This document shows, piece by piece, positions 10,560 to 21,114 of a stretch of 47,980 nt of DNA. The translations under genes were made by a program, and so were the position numbers. Origin of the DNA: Nephromyces sp. MM_2019 (taxonomy: Eukaryota > Apicomplexa > Aconoidasida > Nephromycida); NCBI GenBank assembly GCA_015657535.1, contig JADHZB010000755.1:1-47980 (forward strand), written 5' to 3'. Within the stretch, counting starts at the first letter, position 1. Every line of letters begins with the position of its first letter. Below the pieces are notes generated by a model, which was not told where the DNA came from, ran no database searches, and saw only the letters and a program-made list of their open reading frames with translations.

Positions 10560-10762
10560 AAAATATTGAATTCGTAGAAAAAACTGGAAATATGAAAACC
10601 AAAATGCAAGATCCACACAAAGAAAGCATCGAAACTGCACACAAAATCGGAAATTTATAGACAAAACTCAAAAAAAAAAATCCACACAAAAAAAGCATTG
10701 AAACTGGACACAACGCTGGAAATTGATACATAAAACTGGAAACTCCAACACCACAAAAATCC
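10560..10762. repeat. A-rich tandem repeat, about 70-bp unit
   Basis: Two full copies and a partial copy of a unit containing ATCCACACAAARAAAGCAT, GAAACTGSACACAA, TCGGAAATTTATA/GCTGGAAATTGATA and AAAACTGGAAA. The Phe/Cys-rich minus-strand ORFs over this area are repeat artefacts. Confidence 0.65.
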
Positions 10763-11265
10763 AAACGAAAAAAAACATTTTCTCAGCTTTTTCTGCTTAG
10801 ATTGAACCTTTTCCTCACGATACTTCGCATAATACTTTCATCTATATAAATATATTCAATAGCTTCTTGCATCATACACACGGCTACACTTGTGTGCTCG
10901 AGCTTTTCCTAGGTTTTTTACATACGGTTGAATCGACATTTATCCAAGACATCGCATTGAGAGAAATGTAAAAAATTTCGCAGTTAAGCAAGATCCTCCT
11001 TATAATGCTTACTCAATATTGCGCTAGAAAAGTCTGAAAACACTTTTTAAGTGAAGCGAGCACAGACAGAATTATCGCCAGTCGCAAGAAAAAACGTGAA
11101 AAAACCTTTAAAACGCCCATTAAGACAACACTCCTCTCAATGGTAGAGCTGAAAGCTCATTTAAATATCAATCTTTTCCTCACTCAAATCTAATAAATTT
11201 GGATGCAAAAGAATAATCCCATGGCCTATCTCTTTATAATAGTTTTCTTGTTCCTTTTTCTTCAC
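10763..11265. other. AT-rich spacer, nothing recognised
   Basis: No open frame with natural composition, RNA gene or repeat is visible here. Confidence 0.35.
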
Positions 11266-11880
11266 TTAAAGCGCGCACAACGAGAGCATACAATAATTCC
11301 ACAGCCAAATCCCTACAAATTTATACTGGTCAGACCTGCCCCCAGGGGCGACATTGATTCTTCTTTCCTTCTTCTCATAAGGGAGCGCAAGCTCATTGAT
11401 TGATCGCGGGACTCTTTTCCAATACTCACTAGTCTTGTGTTCGACAGTCTGATGATACCTCCTCAATGCCATCATACCCCTTGCTGTCAAACAATCACCC
11501 TCATTGAAGATAGTTGAAGAGCGAAATGGATGAATTACGACATTCCCTCGCTTATGAATGAAGGCTTCATTTCTTGAAACCAAAGGGTAAGATAAGGCTA
11601 CCCTCGGTGCTCTACAAAATGGCCCGAATTCCTCAACGTGCGCGCCACTCCCGAGGAATTTGTAGGGAGGATGCAGGAAATTAAAAGGCGAGGTATCAAC
11701 ATCATGTGAACCAGCGGCATTTGCTACAGCGTTAATAGTGTAGATTTTGGTGCTCACGGCACTTTGAATAAGTAAGGCAAAAATAGCAAATTCTGAGGGC
11801 AGCGAAGCTATGATGAAACTGAGAAAGCATAGGCATAAAACCGCTGCTTTAAGGCGATCTAATACTCCCAAACACGCCAT
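11266..11880 (-). CDS. Putative secreted protein, 204 aa
   Basis: A single open frame runs from ATG at 11880 to TAA at 11266-11268. The N-terminus has a hydrophobic core (AAVLCLCFLSFIIASLP) typical of a signal peptide. A second hydrophobic patch (FAIFALLIQSAV) follows at about residues 31-42, so a signal anchor is also possible. The remaining 150 or so residues are hydrophilic with only a few cysteines and no domain I recognise. The last 25 codons look less natural and may be intronic read-through. In apicomplexans, proteins of this shape are often exported or stored in secretory organelles, but nothing here shows that. Confidence 0.55.
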   Translation of the reverse strand: MACLGVLDRLKAAVLCLCFLSFIIASLPSEFAIFALLIQSAVSTKIYTINAVANAAGSHDVDTSPFNFLHPPYKFLGSGAHVEEFGPFCRAPRVALSYPLVSRNEAFIHKRGNVVIHPFRSSTIFNEGDCLTARGMMALRRYHQTVEHKTSEYWKRVPRSINELALPYEKKERRINVAPGGRSDQYKFVGIWLWNYCMLSLCAL

Positions 11881-12264
11881 GAAATAGTCGAAAAATGAGA
11901 GTCACATTTCCAGCGGATTATTAGTAGTGACTGTAGTGACGGTGATGATAACGAGTACATTAGCTTTTCTTAAGACAAGACGGATGGAGTTTTTACAGCG
12001 AATATATGCAAATAATAAAAGATGATGCCGGAAGCTACCATACTATAGTGCAAAGAAGCATTCGTCTGCAATCTTGTTTTCTTCCAAAGGAATAAGTGCC
12101 AGGCTTACAGCTTGTTAATTCACTTGTCTCACTGTAATTACCTATTTTTGTTGCTATTACTAGTTGAAATAAATCCTTCTATTGGATGAAATTACCAAGG
12201 ATTTCCTCTGTTATTAAAGGGGTGTTACTTTCTGCTGGATCAGCATGACGCAAACTAGATGTTT

Positions 12265-12612
12265 TTATCTGCCTTCTCTTTCTGCAAGAGGAAAACTTTG
12301 CGGTTCCTCTGTTGAATTCATGTACTTTTGGCTCGAATAGAGGAAGGCGCTAATAGATGAGCGGAAAGAGGGGTTGAGATGCAGAGTGAAGTGAGAAAGT
12401 ACTATGGAGCGGTAGAGAAATAGCACACATATCTGGGAATTTCTTAGTAAAATTGAACTTGTAGCATGAAAGCCCCTTTGAAGATCTAAAGAGAAGGTTA
12501 CAAGGTTGGCAAGGTCAGCAATTCGGGAGAGTATTCTAACCAGCGTTATGAGGAGAAGTAGGGGGACAAAATATCCAATCGCGGTGCATACTGCTCGTAA
12601 GCATGCGAGCAA
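12265..12612 (-). CDS. Possible small membrane protein, 115 aa
   Basis: An open frame starts at ATG 12612, with a hydrophobic N-terminal segment (GYFVPLLLLITLV) and a polar tail. Another hydrophobic open frame lies directly upstream on the same strand (12843-12661). No homology is recognised. The composition could be chance in AT-rich DNA, so this is tentative. Confidence 0.35.
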   Translation of the reverse strand: MLACLRAVCTAIGYFVPLLLLITLVRILSRIADLANLVTFSLDLQRGFHATSSILLRNSQICVLFLYRSIVLSHFTLHLNPSFRSSISAFLYSSQKYMNSTEEPQSFPLAEREGR

Positions 12613-14805
12613 GATAACGTGAAGACAATGAATAAGTGAATGAAGAAAATGGAATAGCAGTTAAAGGGGATGAAAATATGCAGCAATTAGTGATGGGAAA
12701 GAGGAAGGAAGACCAATTTTAATAGCTAAAGAGTGCGGAGAATAAGAGATAGCAGCTAAAAAAAAGTAGATGTTACAGTCAATGATGAGGAGGAACTTGC
12801 CGTGTATACTGTGAAAGCAAAAGAACCTCAAATAAGAGAGCAAGCGCAGCTCTTAAAGGAGCAAACTACTGCTTCAGGTACATCTCAAAACTCAATTTAC
12901 GAATGTGCCTGAGCAAAAAACCACGTGCACGCTCTCTTCCTCTAGTGAATAAGAAAGAAATTGGGCATACCCAAAGCATGCTTGCTAATCTGAGCGTGTG
13001 TGCCATCATGGTGTAGTTGGATCCTACGGCGGTGGCAATGTTGCCGCATCATGCATCAGCATAAAAATGCGCCTATAGGCACGAATAGAGGCATATCTTA
13101 CTCATCATCCTACTGCTTTCCGTTTTTTTGCTAAGAACATGGCTTCGCAGTATCGTGAATCAAGATCTACACTATATACATATATATAGATTGCTATAGA
13201 TAGGTACATATATCTGTATATCTCTGTAAACACAATTCTACGCATCTCTCCGCAACCATATCGATATGAATATAACTATTTTAAGTCCAAGTAAAAAAAC
13301 ATCTATCTGGAGTACCTAAAATAAATTGCACATTGACATTTATGCCGTTAGCACGAACGATAAGTCACTAAAATAATCCGTGCAGGCTCACAGGCAGAGT
13401 TACCATAGAACTACTATCTTTAGAAAAGCACAAATTCCTTCAATTGAAGTAAAAATTGTGGAATATTTCCCAATTTTTCCTTCAAGAAAAGTTGAAAATC
13501 TTGGTTTTTCAATCGCGACATACAGTTTAGTTAACGCAGGAAAACTCTTTTTTCTGTGCTAGCCTGCGATTATATGGGTACCAGTTCGTAATATTTTTTG
13601 CTGCGCTGGCTTGCATTCGTGTGTGTTACTTACGTATATACATATTGTGATTGTGGTGATTTTCTCTTTGAATTTTTTTTTCGGCTAGAATTTATTTGTA
13701 TTCAGTGGATAAAGTTGTGTTCATACAGTGCACTTTTATTTATTTCCGTAAAACTCTCTAAGTGGTTATTTTTATCAATACAAATTTATGTAAAACGAAT
13801 AAAAATGTTTATCCATAAACATATAGAAGGGCGCTATATCTACGCCTGATTAACGCGCATTCAGCGGTGTATGCATCTTCTATGAGTCATCTTCAGCGTG
13901 TACTCGCGGAGCATAGTCAAGTATGCAAGGAGTACTGTTCGCTTGCAAAACAAGACACTTCAGTTTTATGGGTTCAAGATCCTCGTTCGACATCAAAAAA
14001 TGGGAAATTATATGGAAAAAATATTTGACAACAAATATCCATTTTATAATAAATCATCTGGACATGGACTCCATCATTGCAGGAATTTACGCAAAGTGCG
14101 TATAATTGGTATTTTAATCTGTGTATTGAAGTTTTGAACACCTAGTTTTTCCTTTTTTCATGCAGGAGTTTTTTCAGTTCAATGAAATTTAGTTTCGCTC
14201 GACTTTTCATGGATATACAAGCCACACAGGCTTGCGTGCACGCTGTCGTACTTGTTGATAGCATCATAGCAGTATGGCATCACAAAAATTGTTGCTGCCA
14301 CGAGCGTAACTAAATGGTTTACTTTGAATTGATATACTGAGATCGAGTCAATTTAGTTGCTCAATAGGAGCGAAAGCCGCCCTAAAAAGCGCTAATTGCT
14401 TCCGCTGTTCGTGCTGTAGCAGCCCTTGCAACTTAGCCCACCGTTAATTGCCAAAACAAGATGATATGAACCCATGGAACGACAGCAGGAAACGCCCTAC
14501 CGCAGCACCACAATGTGCATATGAGTACACTAGCCAAGTTTGTTTGATTTCGAGGGATGCCCAATCGCTTGCTTCATTTTTTACTTAATAAAAACTATGC
14601 TTTCATCAGTATTTACCAAAGCACACAGTTTGATTCTCCTTAAATGAACCTGCTATTATGACGACCCTTTTACATACTTATAATAGCCAGCTTCACGATA
14701 AACTTCCCCAAAGCCGTCGGCTGCATAGTCTAGACGAGAGGATAAGCGCTTGATAAACTCTTAAAACTTGAAACGGTTATATGATTATCTAGGGATATTG
14801 GAGGG
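12613..14805. other. AT-rich stretch, no gene resolved
   Basis: Several open frames of 60-83 codons occur, for example near 13600-13850 and 13900-14137 on the plus strand, but overlapping frames are equally plausible and no splice-consistent model could be built. A TATA-rich run lies at about 13175-13220. Confidence 0.35.
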
Positions 14806-15048
14806 TTACCATTTCCTTCCGTGTGCGATGACTAAATTCGTAGGGTCTTCATGATGCATAGAGAGAGGATTTTCCCTCGAACCGCAAAAGTTTTTCGGGA
14901 GAAGACCCGCCGCCAAATAACTTTTTAACACTATATCTTTTCTAACTATTTGTGAACCAGCGCTGTGATTTTCTGCATCCCCGCTGCATTCCACCTTTTC
15001 TGCAATTTCTTTTGCAGGCTTCTGCAGCTGCAAAACGCTGTCCAGCAA
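14806..15048 (-). CDS. Competing antisense open frame, 80 codons
   Basis: This minus-strand frame reads quite naturally near its end (SRENPLSMHHEDPTNLVIA, then a Trp and stop at 14806-14808). It overlaps the start of the plus-strand exon at 15018-15239. I could not decide whether it is a genuine terminal exon or a chance frame. No family is recognised. Confidence 0.3.
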   Translation of the reverse strand: MLDSVLQLQKPAKEIAEKVECSGDAENHSAGSQIVRKDIVLKSYLAAGLLPKNFCGSRENPLSMHHEDPTNLVIAHGRKW

Positions 15049-15239
15049 GCATTAATTACGTTTTGGCCTGTATTCCACTATTTTCTATGTACATGCTCTA
15101 CTATTCAGTGTTTCATATGCTGAAATATCGTGGCATTCCCTCAGCACATCGCCGAGACAGACGCACCCGGAAAGAAACCGATGAGCTGGAAGATCTCATA
15201 CGGAACTACGTGAAAGTATGGCTGAACGACGAACTCTGA
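15018..15239 (+). CDS. C-terminal exon of a small single-pass membrane protein
   Basis: After a good acceptor (TTTCTTTTGCAG, ending at 15017) the frame runs 73 codons to TGA 15237-15239. A hydrophobic helix (YVLACIPLFSMYMLYY) is followed by a strongly basic loop (AHRRDRRTRKE) and an acidic/amphipathic tail (TDELEDLIRNYVKVWLNDEL). This layout fits a small organelle inner-membrane protein, but no family is recognised. The upstream exon is not identified; a short Arg-rich frame starting near 14850 is one candidate. Confidence 0.5.
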   Translation, partial: ASAAAKRCPASINYVLACIPLFSMYMLYYSVFHMLKYRGIPSAHRRDRRTRKETDELEDLIRNYVKVWLNDEL

Positions 15240-15670
15240 AACCTCTTGATTTAAAAGTGAGCCACCGAGCAAAAAAAGACAGAAAACAAAATTTTCATGA
15301 AAAATTGTGACTGCCATAAATAACTTAACAAGTTTAACAACTTGTATACCAAATCGGATTTACGATATTATTTTAAGGGGCATTTCCAGCCTACAAAAAT
15401 AAAGGATCGCTTCGAGCAATTATTAAAATCTTCTACGCATGTACCCTATTGCTGACTTCTGCAGCGAATTAACCAGCTGTCTCAACTTATCAGGAAGCAG
15501 CAAAGCTCAGAAGCATTTGAAATTTAGGCACTGCATAACTATGAACAAATATGGGCTTGAAAAAAATGGTTAAAGTTTATCCACCATAACCTCAAGTTAA
15601 AATTCTGAAACTTTTTATTTATATGGTTATATTTTATTTTTATACTCGCTCATAACTTGGATCCTCATTT
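15240..15670. other. AT-rich spacer, nothing recognised
   Basis: No supported exon or repeat was found between the plus-strand terminal exon and the minus-strand open segment that follows. Confidence 0.35.
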
Positions 15671-15880
15671 TTAAAACGGCCTTCCTATCTGGCGATCAAC
15701 AAGAACTAATGGAAAAAAAAACACAGCACGCTTTAGGGAATGCGCAAAGAAGCAGTACAAAACCAAAAAGGGTTCACGGTGTGGGATGTAGGTGCAGAGC
15801 AGCTTTGCAAACTCATTGCTATTGATATAATAGTAACAAAGCGCATTTAACCTCGGATCCCCCTCAATTGCTAATTTCAC
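15671..15880 (-). CDS. Possible exon of a minus-strand gene
   Basis: An open segment begins after an AAATTAG acceptor-like site near 15870. Its first part reads naturally (AIEGDPRLNALCYYYINSNE, then FAKLLCTYIPHRE). The later, very hydrophobic part may be intron, since a pyrimidine run ending in CATTAG lies inside it. No partner exons were linked. Confidence 0.35.
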   Translation of the reverse strand: MKLAIEGDPRLNALCYYYINSNEFAKLLCTYIPHREPFLVLYCFFAHSLKRAVFFFPLVLVDRQIGRPF

Positions 15881-18445
15881 TATAACTTTACAAATGAGAG
15901 AGTATGGCTGTAAGTACTACATATTTAATTTTGATATACTAATCAGCGGAAGTCAAAAAAAATACAGCACAGAACTACTTCTCATCGAGCAAATCAACAG
16001 GCTTAAGGATCTACTCTTTGGAGCAAAACTTCACTATGAGCTACTAATGTGACCATAGGAACGTATTGAATGGGTCAAAGTCTCATTCCAATTTTTTTTC
16101 CGAAAAGGAACTTCTTAAGGAGAGCGTAGCCATTTCGGGTTATTTTCCCAGATACGTCCATAATATCTCCATTAAACGTAGATTTCGCGCATGCTTATTC
16201 CAAACAGTTATACACAAGATGAACTTTGAATACAAAGAATAACGTGATTAACTCCTGGAAACAAGAGTACGTTACTGCCAGCCCCTCATCTACAATTTTT
16301 ACAGATAGCCAAAACGGTGTTATTGCCAGCCTCCAGACAGACATGCATCAAAATAACCGCAGCAGTAGTACAGGTTCTCAACAGGCACCACACAGAATTG
16401 AGCCCCAATATATTAGAACACACTTTGAACAGCGTTAGCCAATATCAGACGCAACAGTCACATTTTCAATTTTATATAGTATATGGAATTCCAGCAAAAA
16501 AGCAGCTCCAACACAGCAGGAAGGGATATTATGCAGCATAAATCCACAATCTTGGATCAAAATATCTACCCAACACACTATTCTGATTCATCATATTTAC
16601 AGCCATGCAAAACAAAAATAACCAACGCTCTTTTAGAGTTTTTGCTGTCCCACCATCTTTTCGACATTAATACTTTATTAACGGTAGTACCATTACAAGC
16701 AGATTTGAGTTTCTATAAAAAATACAAGATAGGCTTTGCGGATCATTGAAACGCTTCTTCAAGAGCATTTCGCAGCCCGCAAGTTCCTCTAGAGACCTCC
16801 TCGCATTAAAGTCTCCTTCCAGGCATCAAGCCTTCTTTTTGAAAGGACTTCATAGCTATGCTTAGAAGACTGTAGACTCTCCAGTGGATACAGCAAGAGG
16901 CTCTTATATTCCTGCCTGAAATCAACTTCGCAACTTATATGAAAATACTTCGCAGTAGCATTATGCAATCACGAAAAACAGTCTAAAATGCCACAAAAAA
17001 TGCTTTGAGAGGTATCAGCTGAAAGACAGAGTATACAAATAACGAGAAATATCAATATAATATCAAAATAGCGTGATCGGAATCCTCGGCAATTTAGTAG
17101 AGCCGAATAAGATGAAATATCAGCAACACAAATCGTCACCAGAATTAGTTGCTAGCTAGGTCAAATAATAGTGTATTGGTATTTTCAAAATCAATAGCAG
17201 CAAGCAATAACGCCTAGAATTAAAAAAAATCAGTTATGTTACCGATATCACAGATCCAATAGCGCTACGCAGAAAACAGCATTCTAGCTCCGAGGACTAC
17301 AGCATTTAAAATCCAGAATGGTGTAGTTTCATTGTAATTAATGTGAAATAATAATCATTCAGTATCAGAAGTGCATGAAAAACACAATACAAGATTATCT
17401 GACCACAAAGCAGATTGTCATAAAAAGGAAAAGGCTAAGGCAAGCCCAAACTTGTGCAAAACCATTGGGTGTGTGTGCGTCCGTTTGTGTGTGCACATTT
17501 GTGTGTGTGCATTTGTGTGTGTGCACTTGTGTGTCGTTTTATGGTATAGAAACGCTGAAAAATAAGGTGAAAAGCTATTTTTCGCAGCTTTTTTGGGTGA
17601 AGAAATAGGAGCCTTGAAAATCCCAGGATCGATATCATACAGAAGAACCCGATCAAAGAGAGCCATGGTGCAATAAAACGGATATGAACAAAACTCACTT
17701 TTTTATCCATGTTCTCTGATTGAAAAATTCACTCCTTGGTTCTCCATCAAGTGCTATGGCATTACGAATAAAGTGATCAACGGCGCAGCTCCTAATAAGC
17801 ATATTTTCAGCGAGTTCAGAAGGTTGGTATCATTATAGTTTACAGGTAAGCTAGTATCAACACACATTTCACTAGATATCACTCATCATATTTAGTAAGT
17901 AAAACAAGTAAAGAAAATAAAGAAAACCTGAGTGCCCAATTCAATTGGATTTATCACGTATTTCGATGGGTACTTTGAGGCAGGAAGGAAGGATGCAAGC
18001 AAAATCATGCCAAGTCAGCGTGATGTATACCTAGCAAGAACAAAAAACTTTATTTAACTGAGCAATAGCCATCAGAAGTATGACCTATTGTCCCCTTTTT
18101 CAAGTCGATCTTTTGGATTAACATTACAGCATATAGGCAAAGCCAGAATACAATAAAATAGGACGAAATTTTCCGATTATATTGTAATATTCGTACTTTT
18201 CCTACTAAATTGCGAATTTCATATTATCTACAAGAAACGTTGACAAGATAATGTTGCCATATCGGTGCAAAGCGCCATTAAAAATTCACGAAACCCCCAT
18301 GGTACAACTTCAAACAAGGTACACTTGAAAAAACAAGGCGATTTGTATGGAGCAATAATCTATCCATTTCTAGTAATATAATATCACGAAAAAAAGACAC
18401 CGCATTAAAAACTATCTGCACAAGAAACCTAATTCCATGTTCTCA
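15881..18445. other. AT-rich stretch, no gene resolved
   Basis: Open frames at 16226-16749 (+) and 17418-17710 (-) are the longest. The frame ending at 16747-16749 (88 codons) and the minus frame containing ALFDRVLLYDIDPGIFKAPI look the most protein-like, but no splice-consistent neighbours were found. The rest shows nothing recognisable. Confidence 0.35.
17467..17537 (+). repeat. Isolated GTGTGT/GCAT tract
   Basis: A run of GTGTGTGTG blocks separated by CATTT or CACTT, in otherwise AT-rich sequence. It resembles the TG tracts of the first 10 kb but stands alone here. Confidence 0.7.
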
Positions 18446-19680
18446 TCAGTTTTGAAAGCTTTCTAAGATCATAAAGTCACTGAAAGAAAGCCGGAAGAGC
18501 TTAACCAAGGTATCCAAAACTGAAGCAAAAAATTGCTTCAATATTTTGAAATAAATTTATAACTCCGCAGTCACCATAGGAATATTTTGATAGGCGCAAA
18601 CCCCAAGAACCCCTATACTTACTTTGATGCTGCTAGTAGAATATTCGAATCATTCAGTGAGAGAACCGCGTAAATCAATTTTTTTACTCGAAGTAACGAC
18701 CATTTTCCAGCCAATAAGGTATCTTGAGGTATGCCATAAGCCTGCCGACGTTCTTGGCATTCAAAAGCTGAAAAAAAAGCAAAGAAATACAGGTGATTGC
18801 AGAGAAGAATTGTAGCCTCATAACTGAGATGACATATGATCTGGAACTTATATTTTGTTTACCAATACGAAGATAACATAACGCAGTCATATCCAGTGAG
18901 GTAACGAAGCATCGCAACAAGCGATAAATATTTGTATAACAAAGCCAACAACGCAATGCGCCGTATCATATCTAACCTCCTGAGACTGCCGTAATATTCT
19001 TTAGCTAGACCACATACCTAGGTTCCGGAGCTCCCTGACGTGATACGGAAAGTTGTATGGCTGCTCAATTATGCTGTCATACATTTGTTGCCAATGGTAT
19101 AGCAGTGCATTAAATGACGAAGTCGATGAATGCAGCAAACTGTATTTTCCCTGCATATAGGACCTACACAAATTTCCATCCGCGCGACTTAAACCCAGCA
19201 TGGGCAAACTATGCATGGTATGCAGCCACCTGCTATTGTAAGCCATAAAATCTAGGGTTAATTCGAAGACCCCATGAACTGAAAAGTTTAGCAAGAATCC
19301 GCAGTTCAGATACACAACATAAAATCGTTGTTTAAGGAGAGCGGGCAGCTGTGAAGTAGCTCATTAGAAGATATCTATTCCACAGCGCTCTAAGGTGAGA
19401 CTGGAAGCAGTTTCATTTACCCAGTTAGGTTCTTTGCATCCAAAAATTGGCAAGGTAACGGCAGGAGAACGCGCCTCACTGGAACCGAATATTCAAATGT
19501 ACGCACAAAACACAAAAAATAATCCATCCCATAAACAGCGGTAAGCAAGGAAAGCCGTAAGGGCTTGATGCCAGCGTGGAATCCTTCCAAGTAACTCCAG
19601 GGATTCTGATGCCGTGGTCTATAGGACATTACAAGGGATACTAAGCAGCGATGCTTGCTGGATTTCATGAAATTTTGACG
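18446..19680 (-). CDS. Multi-exon membrane-type protein, family not recognised
   Basis: Minus-strand exons, in order: 19680-19421 (SYLEGFHAGIKPLRLSLLTA, YGMDYFLCFVRTF), 19348-19018 (ALLKQRFYVVYLNCGFLLNF, then WQQMYDSIIEQPYNFPYHV), 18971-18863 (MIRRIALLALLYKYLSLVAM), about 18821-18791, 18767-18623 (ECQERRQAYGIPQDTLLAGK, KLIYAVLSLNDSNILLAA) and 18519-18446 (VLDTLVKLFRLSFSDF, stop TGA 18446-18448). Phase matches from 19018 to 18971 (1/2) and from 18791 to 18767 across a 23-nt intron. The first and last junctions, and the one before 18821, are unresolved, so two adjacent genes are possible; an in-frame ATG at 18821 could start the second. Several helices are hydrophobic enough to lie in or on a membrane. 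I recognise no family. Confidence 0.6.
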
Positions 19681-20397
19681 CTACAAAGAAGACGTAGAGA
19701 GAGGAGGAAACACTTAAAAGAGTTTGAAGACTAAGAAAGTCGAAGCATCAAAAGTGGTATGTCAGCTTATGGATGGCACTGGGCATTACCACCTAGTGCA
19801 TGCCAACTTCTAAAAGGCGCAAGAATATGAAAGAAATATACAAAAACCCAGTCTGTTTTGACTCCTGGCAAATACATAGCCGAAAGCGCGAAGCATTCTT
19901 TTGTACTAATGCATTTCCTTTGAAAAATACAAACAGTTGATGAATCGGAGCAAACACCGATATGATACATCCACATACAAGGTTCCATGCATGCCAGCCG
20001 AGCGGCAAAGCAGCGGTAATTCAGGCATAGCACTAGATGAGACCTTAGAAATATCGCAGATTTAAATAATTTTATATCAAACATACAGCTTATAAGAATG
20101 CTGGATTCTTACATAGATTTTTTGATGATCAAGGAAAAATATTACCGGGAAAAACTGCTGGTACTTATATAAAGTTACAAAAATAAATATTCAAACTACC
20201 TCACAATGTTAGAGAACAAGGTATAGGGGAAGCTAATAAATCAAAAACACAGTTGCTACAAAGATTAAGCTCTAGTAATGCTGCTATTGCAATTAATTAT
20301 AACAGATTCCTATTACCTTTGAAATTAAGAAAAAAAGCTCCGCAATTCGAAGATTTTATTTATAGGAATAGAGATTTTTACCTATTTTTTATTGCAG
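19681..20397. other. Possible upstream exons of the 18.4-19.7 kb gene
   Basis: Two overlapping minus-strand open frames at 19767-20084 both read acceptably (for example KECFALSAMYLPGVKTDWVF in one, APIHQLFVFFKGNALVQ in the other). One is probably a 5' exon of the minus-strand gene, but I could not choose a frame. An AT-rich plus-strand frame at 20255-20435 precedes the next gene. Confidence 0.3.
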
Positions 20398-20630
20398 AGG
20401 TTAGAACAGGAAACATGGTATCACACCTGTGGTAAGCAGTACAAGTTCGAGGAAGGTTGATGGGATTAACTGTAAGGCCGTGGCCCGGTGTTGGAGCCTC
20501 GATACATGCTATGAAAAATGTCGTGATTATTGTATAAGCCGGAAAATAAATACCATATGCAGTGAATGTCGACCCTGTTGCATTAGGTGCAGTCATTTCA
20601 CGAGATCTTGATGCATATTTTCAGGCATGA
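20398..20630 (+). CDS. Small two-exon C-terminal fragment, unknown protein
   Basis: Exon 20398-20455 follows a strong acceptor (TTTTTTATTGCAG) and reads RLEQETWYHTCGKQYKFEE, ending with donor GTTGAT in phase 1. Exon 20563-20630 follows ATATGCAG and continues in frame as NVDPVALGAVISRDLDAYFQA with stop TGA 20628-20630. Phase matches across the 107-nt intron. The 5' exon(s) were not identified; a possible start is ATG near 20205. No family is recognised, and the single Cys does not suggest a twin-CX9C fold. Other frames through the intron are also open, so an alternative model is possible. Confidence 0.5.
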
Positions 20631-20654
20631 CGCGCCGCTATTTCTACAAGACAG

Positions 20655-20849
20655 CTGCCACAGCCTGGTATCCATGTCACGTATTACAAGCAAGATAGCG
20701 AAGCTTGGCAGGAAACACATCGTATGGAGGAATCTAGCAAGGAAAATGAAACTCTCTTGTATACGCTGATATTGGGCAAATTTTTGTCAAAATATCCCCT
20801 GGTACACGCTAACCAAACACTTGCGAGAGACATCATCGACCTGCTCTGA
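20655..20849 (+). CDS. Terminal exon of an unknown acidic helical protein
   Basis: Open in phase 0 after GACAG at 20650-20654 and running 64 codons to TGA 20847-20849. The sequence is clearly coding in character (GIHVTYYKQDSEAWQETHRM, then FLSKYPLVHANQTLARDIID). It lies 24 nt after the preceding stop, so it is either the last exon of an overlapping alternative model of that gene or a separate small gene. No domain is recognised. Confidence 0.5.
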   Translation: MPQPGIHVTYYKQDSEAWQETHRMEESSKENETLLYTLILGKFLSKYPLVHANQTLARDIIDLL

Positions 20850-20909
20850 CTCGCTTTTTCGAGTATGGCAGAACAGTTAACTATGAGAACTAAGGGATAT
20901 CTCTTTCAG

Positions 20910-21114
20910 TACCTTTGGTAGCACCCATCTCAATATGGCTTCCGTGATTACTCACGCTATTTTTGTACTTTACTGCCACCGTGATGCCACTAATGATATG
21001 TGCTTGTCTTTGGTGATGCTTGCACCTTTTTTCAAACTGCTCGGTACAGTTTTCCTCCGATTAAGCATGAGCAGAGACTGTCAATTTATAAAGTATGCAA
21101 CCCCCCAAGACTAG
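20910..21114 (+). CDS. Short hydrophobic protein or terminal exon
   Basis: After acceptor TCTCTTTCAG the frame is open to TAG 21112-21114, with an internal ATG at 20935 giving 59 residues. It has two hydrophobic stretches (ITHAIFVLYC and LSLVMLAPFFKLLGTVFL) and a basic end. It may be a small two-helix membrane protein starting at 20935, or the last exon of a longer gene. No family is recognised. Confidence 0.4.

Noticed and set aside
10380..10764. Phe/Cys-rich minus-strand ORFs suggesting a membrane protein
   Set aside because: The sequence is an A-rich tandem repeat of about 70 bp, and three frames are open at once.
18624..18815. Plus-strand 63-codon ORF
   Set aside because: It lies antisense to a well-supported minus-strand exon (18623-18767).
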